Shown piece by piece: positions 51,843-60,536 of a DNA stretch of 64,000 nucleotides. The DNA lies in NCBI RefSeq assembly GCF_002874535.1, contig NZ_CP025025.1, positions 713,839 through 777,838 of the forward strand, in the 5' to 3' direction. The DNA is from Mesobacillus jeotgali (GTDB taxonomy: Bacteria; Bacillota; Bacilli; Bacillales; Cytobacillaceae). The translations under genes and the position numbers were made by a program. Numbering within the stretch: position 1 is the first letter of the stretch; every line of letters starts with the position of its first letter. Below the pieces are notes generated by a model. That model saw only the letters and a program-made list of their open reading frames with translations. It did no database searches and was not told where the DNA came from.

Positions 51843-52625
51843 TCAATTAGTTGTTTTTTTAACCCTTTTGCCAAATACAAAATAAGCCAAGTATCCGAAT
51901 ACATTTAAGAGAGCAAATGCAATTATCCAGCCAATATTTAATCGTCTATGATGATAAGCATTGATTGTTGCCCAAATGGTAAACAAAGTCCAATAGATGG
52001 CAATACCCGCAAGCAAACCGATAAATAGGAAGTCATCGAATCTTTGTGTTTCCATAGATAAAAACAGCTTATCACGAATGCTCCCATTGTCCTCATAACT
52101 GTATAGCCATTTAGGACCAACTATTTGGTTTTTATATTCAAATACGTCTTCCCCAGTTCTGCGATCAGTTATCTTGATAGACTTTATGCTATATTTATTT
52201 TGTTCCACCAAGAATTCGATTTCATTTGTAAGTGCTGGTGTAAGGTTTTCTTCATTTTCTACCATAGCAGCTATTTTGCTAAAGGTAATATTTTGTACGC
52301 CTACCATTTTGGTTTCCTTTATTACTGCCCCAGTAAGTAGTGTTCCGCATATTATCAAAAACATCATTGCTAAAATAAGAACCCATTTAGCAAAATTCTT
52401 TTGTGCTTTAAAAAGCTGTCCGACAATAGAGCGCATTTCTTTTTCTCCGCCGAATCTTTGAATAGCAATTTCAATGGCTTCTTGTTCAGTCTTTCCTTCT
52501 GTTCTTAATTCGTGAACTGCTTCCACAAGATGACTTTTCATTTCAGCCTTTAACTCTTGTATCTCTACTTCGTTACCCCCTAAGCCGTGATAAACCGAAT
52601 CAACAAATACATCAATTTGCTTCAT
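51843..52625 (-). CDS. Permease-prefix (HAAS-like) membrane protein, PadR partner
   Basis: 260 residues. A soluble helical N-terminus (MKQIDVFVDSVYHGLGGNEV, EIQELKAEMKSHLVEAVHEL, TEQEAIEIAIQRFGGEKEM) is the permease-prefix/HAAS domain that commonly pairs with PadR regulators. One helix at about 80-100, an extracellular region, then three helices follow. ATG 52625 has GGAGGGGGG upstream and overlaps the PadR gene by 14 bp. It probably works with PadR as a membrane-signal or anti-repressor system; carried as transposon cargo. Confidence 0.8.
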   Translation of the reverse strand: MKQIDVFVDSVYHGLGGNEVEIQELKAEMKSHLVEAVHELRTEGKTEQEAIEIAIQRFGGEKEMRSIVGQLFKAQKNFAKWVLILAMMFLIICGTLLTGAVIKETKMVGVQNITFSKIAAMVENEENLTPALTNEIEFLVEQNKYSIKSIKITDRRTGEDVFEYKNQIVGPKWLYSYEDNGSIRDKLFLSMETQRFDDFLFIGLLAGIAIYWTLFTIWATINAYHHRRLNIGWIIAFALLNVFGYLAYFVFGKRVKKTTN

Positions 52626-52962
52626 AGTTTTTTCCCCCCTCCAAAAATGAATCAATAATTTTTTTAACAAATTGCCATTCCAAACGCTTTTCCTCAAATC
52701 CTTCTTCGCCTAAGGGTGTTAATTTATAATATTTTCTTCTCCCTCCTGGTCCTTGTTCATCACCCCAATAAGAAGAAATCCATTTGTTTTTTTCTAATCG
52801 CTTTAACGACAAATAAAGTGTGCCTTCTTTTAACTCGAACTGTTCATCGCTTTTCTCCCGAACGAATTTCGCTAACTCATACCCATACATATCCCTCTTA
52901 TATAATAACGATAGGATTAACGTATCTATGTGACCTTTTAAAACCTCTTTATTTACTTCCAA
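52612..52962 (-). CDS. PadR family transcriptional regulator
   Basis: 116 residues. HIDTLILSLLYKRDMYGYEL, the recognition region LKEGTLYLSLKRLEKNKWIS and YWGDEQGPGGRRKYYKLTPL are the classic PadR winged helix. TTG 52962 follows AGGAGGTGG; earlier in-frame codons lack a ribosome site. It is co-transcribed with the permease-prefix protein, a known pairing, and probably regulates its own operon. Located within the transposon, so it is likely passenger DNA. Confidence 0.88.
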   Translation of the reverse strand: MEVNKEVLKGHIDTLILSLLYKRDMYGYELAKFVREKSDEQFELKEGTLYLSLKRLEKNKWISSYWGDEQGPGGRRKYYKLTPLGEEGFEEKRLEWQFVKKIIDSFLEGGKNYEAN

Positions 52963-53406
52963 TTTTGACCACCTCCTATCACTAATTTTAAATTGTAATA
53001 CTATATAATGCAAGGTATTAATTTAAAAGATTTCCAGTTTCTTTCTTCAACTAAGAGAGCGTTAGTTCAATAAGCCTGTAAATTGAATAACACATTTGCG
53101 GAATATTCTTATAATAAATTAAAGGGTTCTAGGGTTGTTAATTTATTTCATAAAACAACCATTGCCTTTTTTAGCCAGAGCAGTTGGAGTTGGTTCTTTG
53201 TTGGATATTATCTTTGAACATATAATTTCATAACACACTCAAAACCAAACAGAAAAGAGGTGCTTAATACACCTCTTTTCTATTTGGCTATTTCTTTTCT
53301 ACTCTAGTTCCGAGCACGGTTGCGTTTTTGGGTTTGTTTTTATATTGAGTTTTTATTATGCTAAACATACTGTGTTTTAATATGTTTTTTCGCCTACTTT
53401 TTTTCA
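52963..53406. other. Transposon right-end noncoding region
   Basis: About 440 bp, AT-rich, no supported gene. It holds the PadR promoter region, a strong hairpin at 53251-53284, and words shared with the left end (AACATATTAAAA and AAAAAGTAG on the inward-reading strand), which may be further transposase-binding repeats. Confidence 0.6.
53251..53284. terminator. Strong hairpin near transposon right end
   Basis: AGAAAAGAGGTG and CACCTCTTTTCT, a 12-bp perfect stem with a 7-nt loop. Confidence 0.8.
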
Positions 53407-53433
53407 TTTTCCCCACTGAAACGGAACCGTTTA
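53407..53433 (-). repeat. Right terminal inverted repeat of transposon
   Basis: Reads TAAACGGTTCCGTT inward from 53433, identical to the left end for 14 bp and 23 of 27 overall. Confidence 0.88.
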
Positions 53434-53442
53434 TATGAAAAT
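53434..53442 (+). repeat. 9-bp target site duplication, right copy
   Basis: TATGAAAAT, identical to 49140-49148. It is followed by GTGAGTC and a T run, the rest of the split terminator. Confidence 0.88.
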
Positions 53443-53569
53443 GTGAGTCTTTTTTTATGGAGAAAGAGAGGACACTCAGGAAAAAACATCCAAATTTTAC
53501 CGTCGTTTAAAGGGAATTTCATGACCATGCAGAATTACTTTTAATATACTTTTTAAAAGGGGAAAAGAC

Positions 53570-54205
53570 ATGGAAATTCTATTGATCAGGCATGGTGAGT
53601 CAGAAGGGGATATCCTCCAGGTGCATGAGGGCAGGGCGGATTTGCTGCTGACAGATCATGGCCGCAGGCAGGCAAAGGAAATGGCTAAAGTAGTAAAAGA
53701 GAATTATATGCCAGAAGTAATTTGGGCCAGCACATTGAAGCGCGCTCGAGAAACGGCAGAAATCCTTAGTCAAGAAACGGGAATCCCGGTCACCGAAGAG
53801 GATAGTTTGAGAGAGTTCAATAATGGGGTCCTGGCAGGTCTGCCATATGCGGAAGCAAAGCTCCGCTATCCGGAGCCAGAGGGAGGCAGGAAACCTCATG
53901 AACCCATTGAAGAAGGGGAATCCGAACTGGAATTCCGTTTCCGTGCCCAAACAGTGTTTTCGAAGATCCTTGCTGAAAGTGCAGGAAAGAAACGAATCGC
54001 AATTGTCTCGCACGGCGGAATGATTTCTAATCTGTTAAGAGCTTTCTTGAATCTGCCAGTTTTATCGGATACTTATTTCCCTACTGGAGATACCGGAATC
54101 CATTTGCTCAAACTGAATGGCACCCAGAAGGTCGTGATGTTCATGAATGACTGCGGGCATCTTGAAAAAGTAGATTCAGAGCAGCCTGTCGTACAGAGTT
54201 CCTAG
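53570..54205 (+). CDS. Histidine phosphatase family protein
   Basis: 211 residues of the phosphoglycerate-mutase-like superfamily. Catalytic RHG in ILLIRHGESEGD, the second Arg in WASTLKRARETAEIL, Glu in LREFNNGVLAG and the second His in IAIVSHGGMISNLL. ATG 53570 has AAGGGG upstream. It is a broad-specificity phosphatase by family; the lack of mutase-specific loops argues against a glycolytic enzyme. It lies just beyond the transposon, downstream of the restored ThrE terminator. Confidence 0.88.
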   Translation: MEILLIRHGESEGDILQVHEGRADLLLTDHGRRQAKEMAKVVKENYMPEVIWASTLKRARETAEILSQETGIPVTEEDSLREFNNGVLAGLPYAEAKLRYPEPEGGRKPHEPIEEGESELEFRFRAQTVFSKILAESAGKKRIAIVSHGGMISNLLRAFLNLPVLSDTYFPTGDTGIHLLKLNGTQKVVMFMNDCGHLEKVDSEQPVVQSS

Positions 54206-54220
54206 ATTTATTTTACATTT

Positions 54221-54257
54221 AAACAGCCCGGATCCTAATGAGGATCCGGGCTGTTTG
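54221..54257. terminator. Bidirectional terminator, phosphatase / oxidoreductase genes
   Basis: AACAGCCCGGATCCT and AGGATCCGGGCTGTT, 15-bp stem, AATG loop. Confidence 0.93.
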
Positions 54258-54260
54258 TTC

Positions 54261-55250
54261 TTACATCTTCACAATGGTCCTGCCGCGGTTCTCGCCTTTT
54301 AGAATACTGGCGAGTGTACCAGGCAGCTCGTCTAATGTTATTTCATTTTGGATTGTTTCGAGTAATCCATCTGGCTTCAAATCAGATACGATCCGCTGCC
54401 AGAGCAGCTTTCTTGTTTCCATTGGGCAATATACTGAGTCGATGCCAAGAAGGTTGATGCCTCTGAGAATGAATGGGAAGACAGTCGCAGGGATGTCCGT
54501 TCCGCCGGTCAGGCCGCTGACGGCAGCGGAACCGTTATACTCAAGCTTGCTGAGGATCGCTGTTAACGATTTGCCACCAACCGGATCAATGGCAGCCGCC
54601 CAAAGTTGCTTATCCAGGGGTTTAATTTTCTCACCGGCAAGCTCTTCACGGCTGATGATCTCAGCTGCGCCAATTTCACGAAGGTAGTTATGTTCCGATT
54701 CTTTCCCTGTGCTTGCTACAACATGATACCCGCGCTTGGCGAGCATCGCCACAGCCACGCTTCCGACTCCGCCAGTTGCTCCCGTCACCAGGACTTTGCC
54801 TTTCTCAGGTGACAATCCGTTTTCCTCCAATCGGTGTACGGACAATGCTGCAGTGAATCCGGCTGTTCCGTAAACCATCGCATCCCTTAAATTCAAGCCA
54901 TCAGGCAAAGGCACGATCCATTTTGCTGGAATCCTCGCATACTCACTGAATCCTCCATAGTGGGAAACCCCTATTTCATAACTGGTGGCGATGACTTCAT
55001 CGCCTTCCTTGAAGGAACTGTCATCTGAATGGACAACCGTACCGGCAAGGTCGATGCCAGGTACGAACGGATAGGACCTGACAATCTTACCGTTCGGGAT
55101 GCTGGCAAGCCCATCTTTATAGTTGACACTTGAGTAGGCAACCTTGATGACCACATCACCGGCTGGTAAATCCTCCAGTCCGATTGTTTTTACTTCTGCT
55201 GAAAAATCATGATCTGTCTTGTTCACCATAAAAGCTTTGAAATTGTCCAT
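54261..55250 (-). CDS. YhdH/YhfP-family quinone oxidoreductase (acrylyl-CoA-reductase-like)
   Basis: 329 residues, medium-chain dehydrogenase/reductase without the structural zinc. YSSVNYKDGLASIPNGKIV, PFVPGIDLAGTVV, VYGTAGFTAALSV, the NADPH motif VTGATGGVGSVAVAML and VSGLTGGTDIPATVFPFILR with GINLLGIDSV are YhdH-family hallmarks. E. coli YhdH (AcuI) reduces acryloyl-CoA. ATG 55250. Single-gene unit. Confidence 0.9.
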   Translation of the reverse strand: MDNFKAFMVNKTDHDFSAEVKTIGLEDLPAGDVVIKVAYSSVNYKDGLASIPNGKIVRSYPFVPGIDLAGTVVHSDDSSFKEGDEVIATSYEIGVSHYGGFSEYARIPAKWIVPLPDGLNLRDAMVYGTAGFTAALSVHRLEENGLSPEKGKVLVTGATGGVGSVAVAMLAKRGYHVVASTGKESEHNYLREIGAAEIISREELAGEKIKPLDKQLWAAAIDPVGGKSLTAILSKLEYNGSAAVSGLTGGTDIPATVFPFILRGINLLGIDSVYCPMETRKLLWQRIVSDLKPDGLLETIQNEITLDELPGTLASILKGENRGRTIVKM

Positions 55251-55653
55251 AACTCGACCAACCTTTCTTGCTTGATAGTTTCAGTATAGGGCATAAGCAT
55301 GCCGGACTTCTAATAACTCAACTTGCTCAAGAACATCATTTTACCAATCACTTAAAAAGGTGAATATGACTTTTGTTGTTGCCTATTACCAGCTTCCAAA
55401 ATGTTAAGTCCATCACGAATTTATTACGATTTTGTGTCCACTTAATCTGGTGTGACGGACTTCACATATCTTTTAATCTGCCTCCCTTAAGATTTAGATA
55501 AGTAAGGTACACAGTGGAGGTTAGGGCTTCTAAACATTATTAAATCAATTTTTCACTATTCACAAAGTGTTTACAATTACACCCTATTATGACTGTTTTT
55601 CCATGATAAGATGAATTTTGAAATCGGGAACGATTTACAGGGAGGTAGCAAAG
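55251..55653. other. Regulatory region between oxidoreductase and molybdoenzyme operon
   Basis: Divergent 404-bp gap with no supported gene. It contains the Fnr/CRP-type box at 55451-55466 and long AT-rich leader sequence before the ribosome site at about 55639. Confidence 0.7.
55451..55466 (+). promoter_or_regulatory. Fnr/CRP-type box
   Basis: TGTGA-CGGACT-TCACA matches the TGTGA-N6-TCACA consensus exactly. A TAAGAT -10-like element at 55490-55495 would put the box centre about 43 bp before the transcript start, near an activating position for the molybdoenzyme operon. Confidence 0.7.
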
Positions 55654-56823
55654 TTGTACAAATTCGAGAAATCTTTTTACTCAAAAACAAGCATGTATTC
55701 CTTTGTCGTTGTAATGATATTGTTTTTCTCAATGTGGTATTCAACATCGAAGTTTGTCCATATCGATATGGCACTTCTGGGATATGCAATCTCATCAGCA
55801 GTCTTCGCGATTGGCTTGACAATCAGGATGAGCTTCTGGATGTGGCGCAGAGCCACTAACAGGGTGGCAAAGCGAAGCGTTGAAAACCTTTTTAATAAAG
55901 AAAGACTAAAACGAAATTCAAAAGCGGTTGTTAAAACCTTGATCGATAATATCATTTTGCAAAAATTCATTTTCCAACGCGGAATCTACCGCGGAATTCA
56001 GCACTTCATGATTTCATGGGGCTGCATCATCTCATTCGCGATTACGTTCGGGCTTACATTCGGATGGATGCGTTTCGACCTGATTGACCCGGAAACATAC
56101 CAGATCATCGTGTTCGACATGCCGACCATCACGATGGCAGCACACGGAATTTTTGCTGAAATCGTCTACAACGGTTTGAATATCGGCGCAATCATGGTGT
56201 TGATCGGAGCGGGGATGGCTCTCTACCGACGCATCACTGATTATGATGTAAAAGTAACACAGCGATTCGAATTCGATATCCTGCCATTGATCATTCTGCT
56301 GGCAGTTACCGTTACAGGCTTGATCCTGACAATTCAGTACACATTCCTTGATGGCTGGATGCATCATTATATGTCACTCATCCATCAGGTAACAGTCATC
56401 ATCATGCTTATGTACTTCCCATTCGGAAAACTGTTCCACGTGCCAATCAGGCCGCTGGCTACAGCCGTACCAATGAGTTACCAAGAGGTGGTCAAAGTGG
56501 ATACGAAATCATGTAAAAGCTGCGGACAGCCATATAGCAATGATGACCAGATTGCGGATGTCCAGGCGATTTTAAAAAGCCAGAACTTCGACCTGCAGCT
56601 TGCGGACGGATCTTATCTTTCAGATTATTGCACAGGCTGCCGCCGCAGGATGAGAGCATTGAAACAAATGAATCTTGAAGCACCGCAAGGCAACCCATAC
56701 GGACCGGTAAGCACAAACAACGGAATTCATATATCAGGCTTCAGCAAAAAACGTTCGGAAGAATTTTACGGACTTGAACAGGATTCAAAGGAGGAAAAAG
56801 TAGATGAGCCAGTTTCTCGTTAA
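55654..56823 (+). CDS. Membrane anchor subunit of the molybdoenzyme complex
   Basis: 389 residues with about six helices. Histidines in or near helices (RGIQHFMISWGC, TMAAHGIFAEIVYNG, WMHHYMSLIHQVTVI) could bind heme, as in NarI-type quinol-oxidising anchors. The cytoplasmic C-terminus carries two Cys pairs (SCKSCGQPYS and DYCTGCRRRM), likely a metal or Fe-S site. TTG 55654 is preferred because AGGGAGG lies 9 nt upstream. The end overlaps the next gene by 20 bp. It probably links the quinone pool to the Mo subunit. Confidence 0.75.
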   Translation: MYKFEKSFYSKTSMYSFVVVMILFFSMWYSTSKFVHIDMALLGYAISSAVFAIGLTIRMSFWMWRRATNRVAKRSVENLFNKERLKRNSKAVVKTLIDNIILQKFIFQRGIYRGIQHFMISWGCIISFAITFGLTFGWMRFDLIDPETYQIIVFDMPTITMAAHGIFAEIVYNGLNIGAIMVLIGAGMALYRRITDYDVKVTQRFEFDILPLIILLAVTVTGLILTIQYTFLDGWMHHYMSLIHQVTVIIMLMYFPFGKLFHVPIRPLATAVPMSYQEVVKVDTKSCKSCGQPYSNDDQIADVQAILKSQNFDLQLADGSYLSDYCTGCRRRMRALKQMNLEAPQGNPYGPVSTNNGIHISGFSKKRSEEFYGLEQDSKEEKVDEPVSR

Positions 56824-58933
56824 AGAAGGCGTAAAGAACCAGATCCGCAAAGGTGAAAAGCTAGTCACAACGCATTGCTGCTACTGCGGGATGCAGTGCG
56901 GCATGCACATCCGTGTCGATGAAAAGAATAACAAGGTTGTCGGTGTAGAACCGCGTTATGACTGGGTTTTAACAAGAGGGAAGATGTGCCCTAAAGGAGT
57001 CACGGCTTACCAGACAATTGACCATCCGGATCGCATCAAGACTCCTTTGATCAAAAAGAATGGCAAGTTCGTAGAAGCAACATGGGACGAAGCACTGGAT
57101 TTAATTGAGAGCAAATATAAAGGGATTCAGGAAAACTACGGAAAAGATGCGGTTGGCGTCTACGGCGGCGTTTCGATGACAAATGAAAAATGTTACCTTG
57201 TCGGCAAGTACGCCCGCGTAGGACTTGGAACTCGCTATATCGACTATAACGGCCGTTACTGCATGAGCTCCGCTGCCGGCGGATTCAACAAGACGCTTGG
57301 AATGGACCGCGGCTCGACACTTCCTTGGACTGAGCTAGAGCATACGGATACTTTCTTCATGGCTGGCTCCAACACAGCGGAATGTCATCCGACCAGTATC
57401 CAATGGTTCTGGAAGGCAAAGGACAAAGGCGCGAAATTCATCGTCGCTGATCCGCGTGAAACAGCAACAGCACGTGTGGCTGACGTACACCTGGATTTGC
57501 TTCCAGGAACAGACGCTGCATTGGCGAACGGTATCATGCATCTTTTGATCAAGTATGATTACGTTGACAATGAATATGTACAGGAACGCTGCAACAATTT
57601 TGAAGAGTTAAAAGAAATGACGGCGAAATTCACGCCTGAATATACATCGAAGCTTACAGGTGTCGCAGCTGAGAAAATCATCAAGGCAGCGCACATTTTC
57701 GGAAAATCACCACGCTCAGTCGTCATGTTCGCACGCGGCGCGGAGCAGCAGACTTCTGGTGTTGACAACGTAAGCCTTTATACATCAATGGCATTGTTAA
57801 GAGGACAAATTGGTAAATTTGCATCTGGCGTAGCCACTTTTACTGGCCAGGGCAACGGACAGGGCGGACGCGAACACGGACAGAAAGCAGACGCGCTTCC
57901 TGGATATCGCAAAATCGCCAACCCTAAGGATGTAGAACACGTAGCTGGAGTTTGGGGCATCAAGCCAGAAGAAATGCCGAAAGAAGGCGTTTCAGCATAT
58001 GAGATGTTCCACCTGATGCAGAACAAGACGATCCGTGCATTGCATGTTATCTGCTCGAATCCGGTTGTTTCATCACCGAACATCAACTATGTACAGGATT
58101 CACTTGAAAAGCTTGACTTCCTGGTTGTGAATGACTTCTTCATGTCAGAAACTGCTGAGCTTGCGGATGTTGTTCTTCCGGCAACGACTTGGGCTGAAGA
58201 CGAGGGTACGACTACAAATATCGAAGGTCGTGTCATCCGCATCCGTAAAGTTGTCGAGCCGCTTGGCGAATCCAAGCCAGACTGGGAAATCATGAAGCTG
58301 ATCGCTGACCGCCTTGGAAAAGGAAAGTTCTTCGATTACAACGAACCAAGAGAGATTTTTGATGAGCTTCGCCACGCTTCTAAAGGCGGAAAGGCTGACT
58401 ACTTCGGAGTGACTTACGAAAAAATCGATGAGCAGGACGGCGTATTCTGGCCAGCACCGGCAGAAGACTCCAAGGGAACTCCATCCATTTTCCAGGAGCG
58501 TTTTGCTACGGAAGATGGAAGAGCGAATCTTGCAGTTTGTGATTTCAGAGGACCTGCAGAGGTTCAATCAAAAGAGTATCCTTTATGGCTGACAACAGGA
58601 CGTGTAGTATTCCACTATCTATCAGGCAACCAGACACGTCGCGTCGACTTCCTGATGGAACAATGCCCTGAGCCATTCGTAGAGATGCACCCGGAACTGG
58701 CAAGCCAGTACCAGGTCGAAAACGGTGAAAGAGTGAAATTGACAACACCGCGAGGCGATATGATCGCTCCGGTTAAAATAACAAAAGCAATCCGCAAAGA
58801 CACAATGTTCGTCCCTTACCACTGGGGCAAAAAGCTGGCAGTCAACCAATTGACCAGCCCGGCACTGGATCCATTCTCAAGGATGCCTGAATTTAAAGTC
58901 TGTGCTGTAAAGCTTGAAAAACTGACTAAATAG
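56804..58933 (+). CDS. Molybdopterin oxidoreductase catalytic subunit (Nas/Nap-like)
   Basis: 709 residues. The N-terminus has a [4Fe-4S] motif, Cys25-x2-Cys28-x3-Cys32-x29-Cys62 (CCYCGMQCGM, MCPKG). The bis-MGD domains follow, with probable Mo ligand Cys153 in NGRYCMSSAAGGF, as in periplasmic and assimilatory nitrate reductases. GNGQGGREHGQKADALPGYR, VLPATTWAEDEGTTTNIEGR and TTGRVVFHYLSGNQTRR are further pterin-binding blocks. No Tat signal, so it is cytoplasmic. ATG 56804 follows GGAGG. Substrate (nitrate, formate or other) is unproven. Confidence 0.9.
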   Translation: MSQFLVKEGVKNQIRKGEKLVTTHCCYCGMQCGMHIRVDEKNNKVVGVEPRYDWVLTRGKMCPKGVTAYQTIDHPDRIKTPLIKKNGKFVEATWDEALDLIESKYKGIQENYGKDAVGVYGGVSMTNEKCYLVGKYARVGLGTRYIDYNGRYCMSSAAGGFNKTLGMDRGSTLPWTELEHTDTFFMAGSNTAECHPTSIQWFWKAKDKGAKFIVADPRETATARVADVHLDLLPGTDAALANGIMHLLIKYDYVDNEYVQERCNNFEELKEMTAKFTPEYTSKLTGVAAEKIIKAAHIFGKSPRSVVMFARGAEQQTSGVDNVSLYTSMALLRGQIGKFASGVATFTGQGNGQGGREHGQKADALPGYRKIANPKDVEHVAGVWGIKPEEMPKEGVSAYEMFHLMQNKTIRALHVICSNPVVSSPNINYVQDSLEKLDFLVVNDFFMSETAELADVVLPATTWAEDEGTTTNIEGRVIRIRKVVEPLGESKPDWEIMKLIADRLGKGKFFDYNEPREIFDELRHASKGGKADYFGVTYEKIDEQDGVFWPAPAEDSKGTPSIFQERFATEDGRANLAVCDFRGPAEVQSKEYPLWLTTGRVVFHYLSGNQTRRVDFLMEQCPEPFVEMHPELASQYQVENGERVKLTTPRGDMIAPVKITKAIRKDTMFVPYHWGKKLAVNQLTSPALDPFSRMPEFKVCAVKLEKLTK

Positions 58934-58947
58934 GAGGAACGGCCATT

Positions 58948-59499
58948 ATGAATAAAATAATGTATCTTGAATTTGAGCGCTGTATAGGATGCCGTGCCTG
59001 CCAGGCAGCCTGCCGTGAGTGTGGGGACCATGATGCTAAGGAACGGAACTATGTAGAATATGTAGACTTCACTGAATCTCGCCAGACATTCCCGATGCTG
59101 TGCATGCAATGTAAAGACCCTGCATGTGCGCGCGTCTGCCCGGCAAACGCCATCCAAATCACGGACGAAGGTGTCGTGTTGTCAGCGATGGAAGAAAAAT
59201 GTATCGGCTGCCGCAACTGTACATTCGGCTGCCCATTCGGTATCCCGAAATTCGATTTCGAAACGAACAAAATGTACAAATGCGATATGTGCTATGACAG
59301 AACTCGTCATGATATCGCGCCAATGTGTGCATCTGTTTGCCCGAGTGATGCAATCCGTTTCATCGATTTCGATGAAATGCAGCAATTGCGCAGAAAACGT
59401 ACCCAAATGAACCTCGTAGAAGGCAAAAAGCCTCAAGAGGGCAACAAATGGGATTACGTACCTGAATTCTTCGGAGTTTACACCGATTCACAGTCATAA
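58948..59499 (+). CDS. Four-cluster ferredoxin-like electron transfer subunit
   Basis: 183 residues with four cysteine groups, CIGCRACQAACREC, CMQCKDPACARVCP, CIGCRNCTFGCP and CDMCYDRTRHDIAPMCASVCP, enough for four [4Fe-4S] clusters, as in NarH/HybA/DmsB-type subunits. It passes electrons between the membrane anchor and the Mo subunit. ATG 58948 follows GGAGG, 15 bp after the Mo gene. Last gene before a strong terminator. Confidence 0.93.
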   Translation: MNKIMYLEFERCIGCRACQAACRECGDHDAKERNYVEYVDFTESRQTFPMLCMQCKDPACARVCPANAIQITDEGVVLSAMEEKCIGCRNCTFGCPFGIPKFDFETNKMYKCDMCYDRTRHDIAPMCASVCPSDAIRFIDFDEMQQLRRKRTQMNLVEGKKPQEGNKWDYVPEFFGVYTDSQS

Positions 59500-59507
59500 T
59501 TTAATGG

Positions 59508-59555
59508 AGCCGGCCAGAAAAGAGCGCTAAGTTCATTAGGGCCGGCTTTGTTTTT
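59508..59555 (+). terminator. Terminator of the molybdoenzyme operon
   Basis: AGCCGGCC and GGCCGGCT stem with 24-nt loop, followed by TTGTTTTT. It separates this operon from the Mrp-Rieske genes. Confidence 0.8.
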
Positions 59556-59571
59556 AGGTTGATTTTCAGGA

Positions 59572-59710
59572 TATTGGCGAAAATCTGATTTTATTGGCGG
59601 TTTTCACAAGTTTATTGGCGAAAATCTGATTTTATTGGCGAAGTTCACAACTTTATTGGCGAAAATAAAAATATATTGGCGAACTGGAAATTTTCCGCGA
59701 TTTTTTCCAG
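59572..59710 (+). repeat. Phased TATTGGCG array D with terminal stem-loop
   Basis: Six TATTGGCG copies start at 59572, 59592, 59613, 59633, 59654 and 59674. Spacers include AAAATCTGAT twice, GTTTTCACAA and AGTTCACAAC. It ends in CTGGAAA...TTTCCAG (59684-59710). It lies between the molybdoenzyme terminator and the mrp-like gene. Confidence 0.9.
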
Positions 59711-59777
59711 CAAGGGTTTCAACTAATAATAGATAAGGTAGGGAATAATAACCCATCCTAAAAAAGAGGTGCTTAAC

Positions 59778-60512
59778 ATGTTAAAAGGAAATGTGCTGGC
59801 GGTAACGAGCGGAAAGGGCGGAGTTGGCAAGTCTTCACTATCAGTGAATCTGGCGCTCGCGCTGCAAAAGCTTGGCAAGTCAGTCGCAATCATCGACCTT
59901 GATATATACGGATTTAGCGTACCGAAAATACTTAATATAGATGCAAAACCAAAAACGTTCAACGGAAAAATCATTCCGGTTGAGGCGCACGGCATTAAAG
60001 TAATGTCAATGGGCTTCCTTGTAAAGGACAATGAGCCAATCGTCTGGCGTGGCCCGATGCTGGGAAAAATGATTCAGCATTTTACCGAAGATGTGCTATG
60101 GGGAGAAATGGATTACTTCATTCTCGATATGCCCCCTGGGACGGGAGATGTGGCTCTTGATATGCATCTGATGATTCCGCAGAGCAAGGAAATCGTCGTA
60201 ACCACACCGCATAAGGCTGCTTCATTCGTTGCTGAACGCGCTGGGTCAATGGCGATCAAGAGCAAGCATGAAGTCATTGGCGTGGTGGAGAATATGTCTT
60301 ATTTCAAGCCTGAAGACAGCGACCAGAAGTATTACATTTTTGGAAAAGGCGGCGGTGAGGAGCTTGCAGCACAGCTTGGTACGGAATTGCTGGGGCAGCT
60401 GCCGATCCAGGAAGCGGATGAGAATAGTGAGACACCTGCGATTGCGGAGGAAAACACCCCGCTATTCAATGAATATCTAAACCTGGCAGAAAAAATCGAT
60501 GCTAAGTTTTAG
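59778..60512 (+). CDS. Mrp/NBP35-family P-loop ATPase
   Basis: 244 residues of the Mrp/ApbC Fe-S cluster carrier family. The deviant Walker [21 protein letters not shown], starts at residue 9. Walker B/switch: [12 protein letters not shown] and [15 protein letters not shown]; then VVENMSYF. The CxxC pair that holds the cluster in canonical Mrp proteins is absent from the C-terminal region. ATG 59778 has AAAGAGGTG upstream. It is followed 24 bp later by a Rieske gene, suggesting a role in loading Fe-S centres nearby. Confidence 0.87.
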   Translation: MLKGNVLAVTSGKGGVGKSSLSVNLALALQKLGKSVAIIDLDIYGFSVPKILNIDAKPKTFNGKIIPVEAHGIKVMSMGFLVKDNEPIVWRGPMLGKMIQHFTEDVLWGEMDYFILDMPPGTGDVALDMHLMIPQSKEIVVTTPHKAASFVAERAGSMAIKSKHEVIGVVENMSYFKPEDSDQKYYIFGKGGGEELAAQLGTELLGQLPIQEADENSETPAIAEENTPLFNEYLNLAEKIDAKF

Positions 60513-60536
60513 CTCTAGGAACAGGAGGATTTGGCT

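Larger units (their letters stand above)
49149..53433. mobile_element. 4,285-bp transposon inserted in the ThrE terminator
   Basis: Bounded by 14-bp perfect inverted repeats (TAAACGGTTCCGTT), extended imperfectly to 27 bp, and flanked by the 9-bp direct repeat TATGAAAAT. It contains a small ribbon-helix-helix-like gene, a 648-codon transposase-like gene, and on the other strand a PadR regulator with a membrane protein. It is visibly more AT-rich than the flanks. Deleting it together with one target copy restores a perfect terminator, which independently confirms the boundaries. No named IS family was recognised; a 9-bp duplication and zinc-ribbon transposase recall IS1-like elements only loosely. 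Confidence 0.88.

Noticed and set aside
51722-51904. 60-codon minus-strand frame after the permease-prefix gene
   Set aside because: It overlaps the real gene end in another frame, lacks a ribosome site and has no recognisable feature.
49134-53449. GACTCA...TGAGTC as the transposon's outer inverted repeat
   Set aside because: These words are the two arms of the split terminator. The 9-bp duplication TATGAAAAT lies inside them, so the element must end at TAAACGG.
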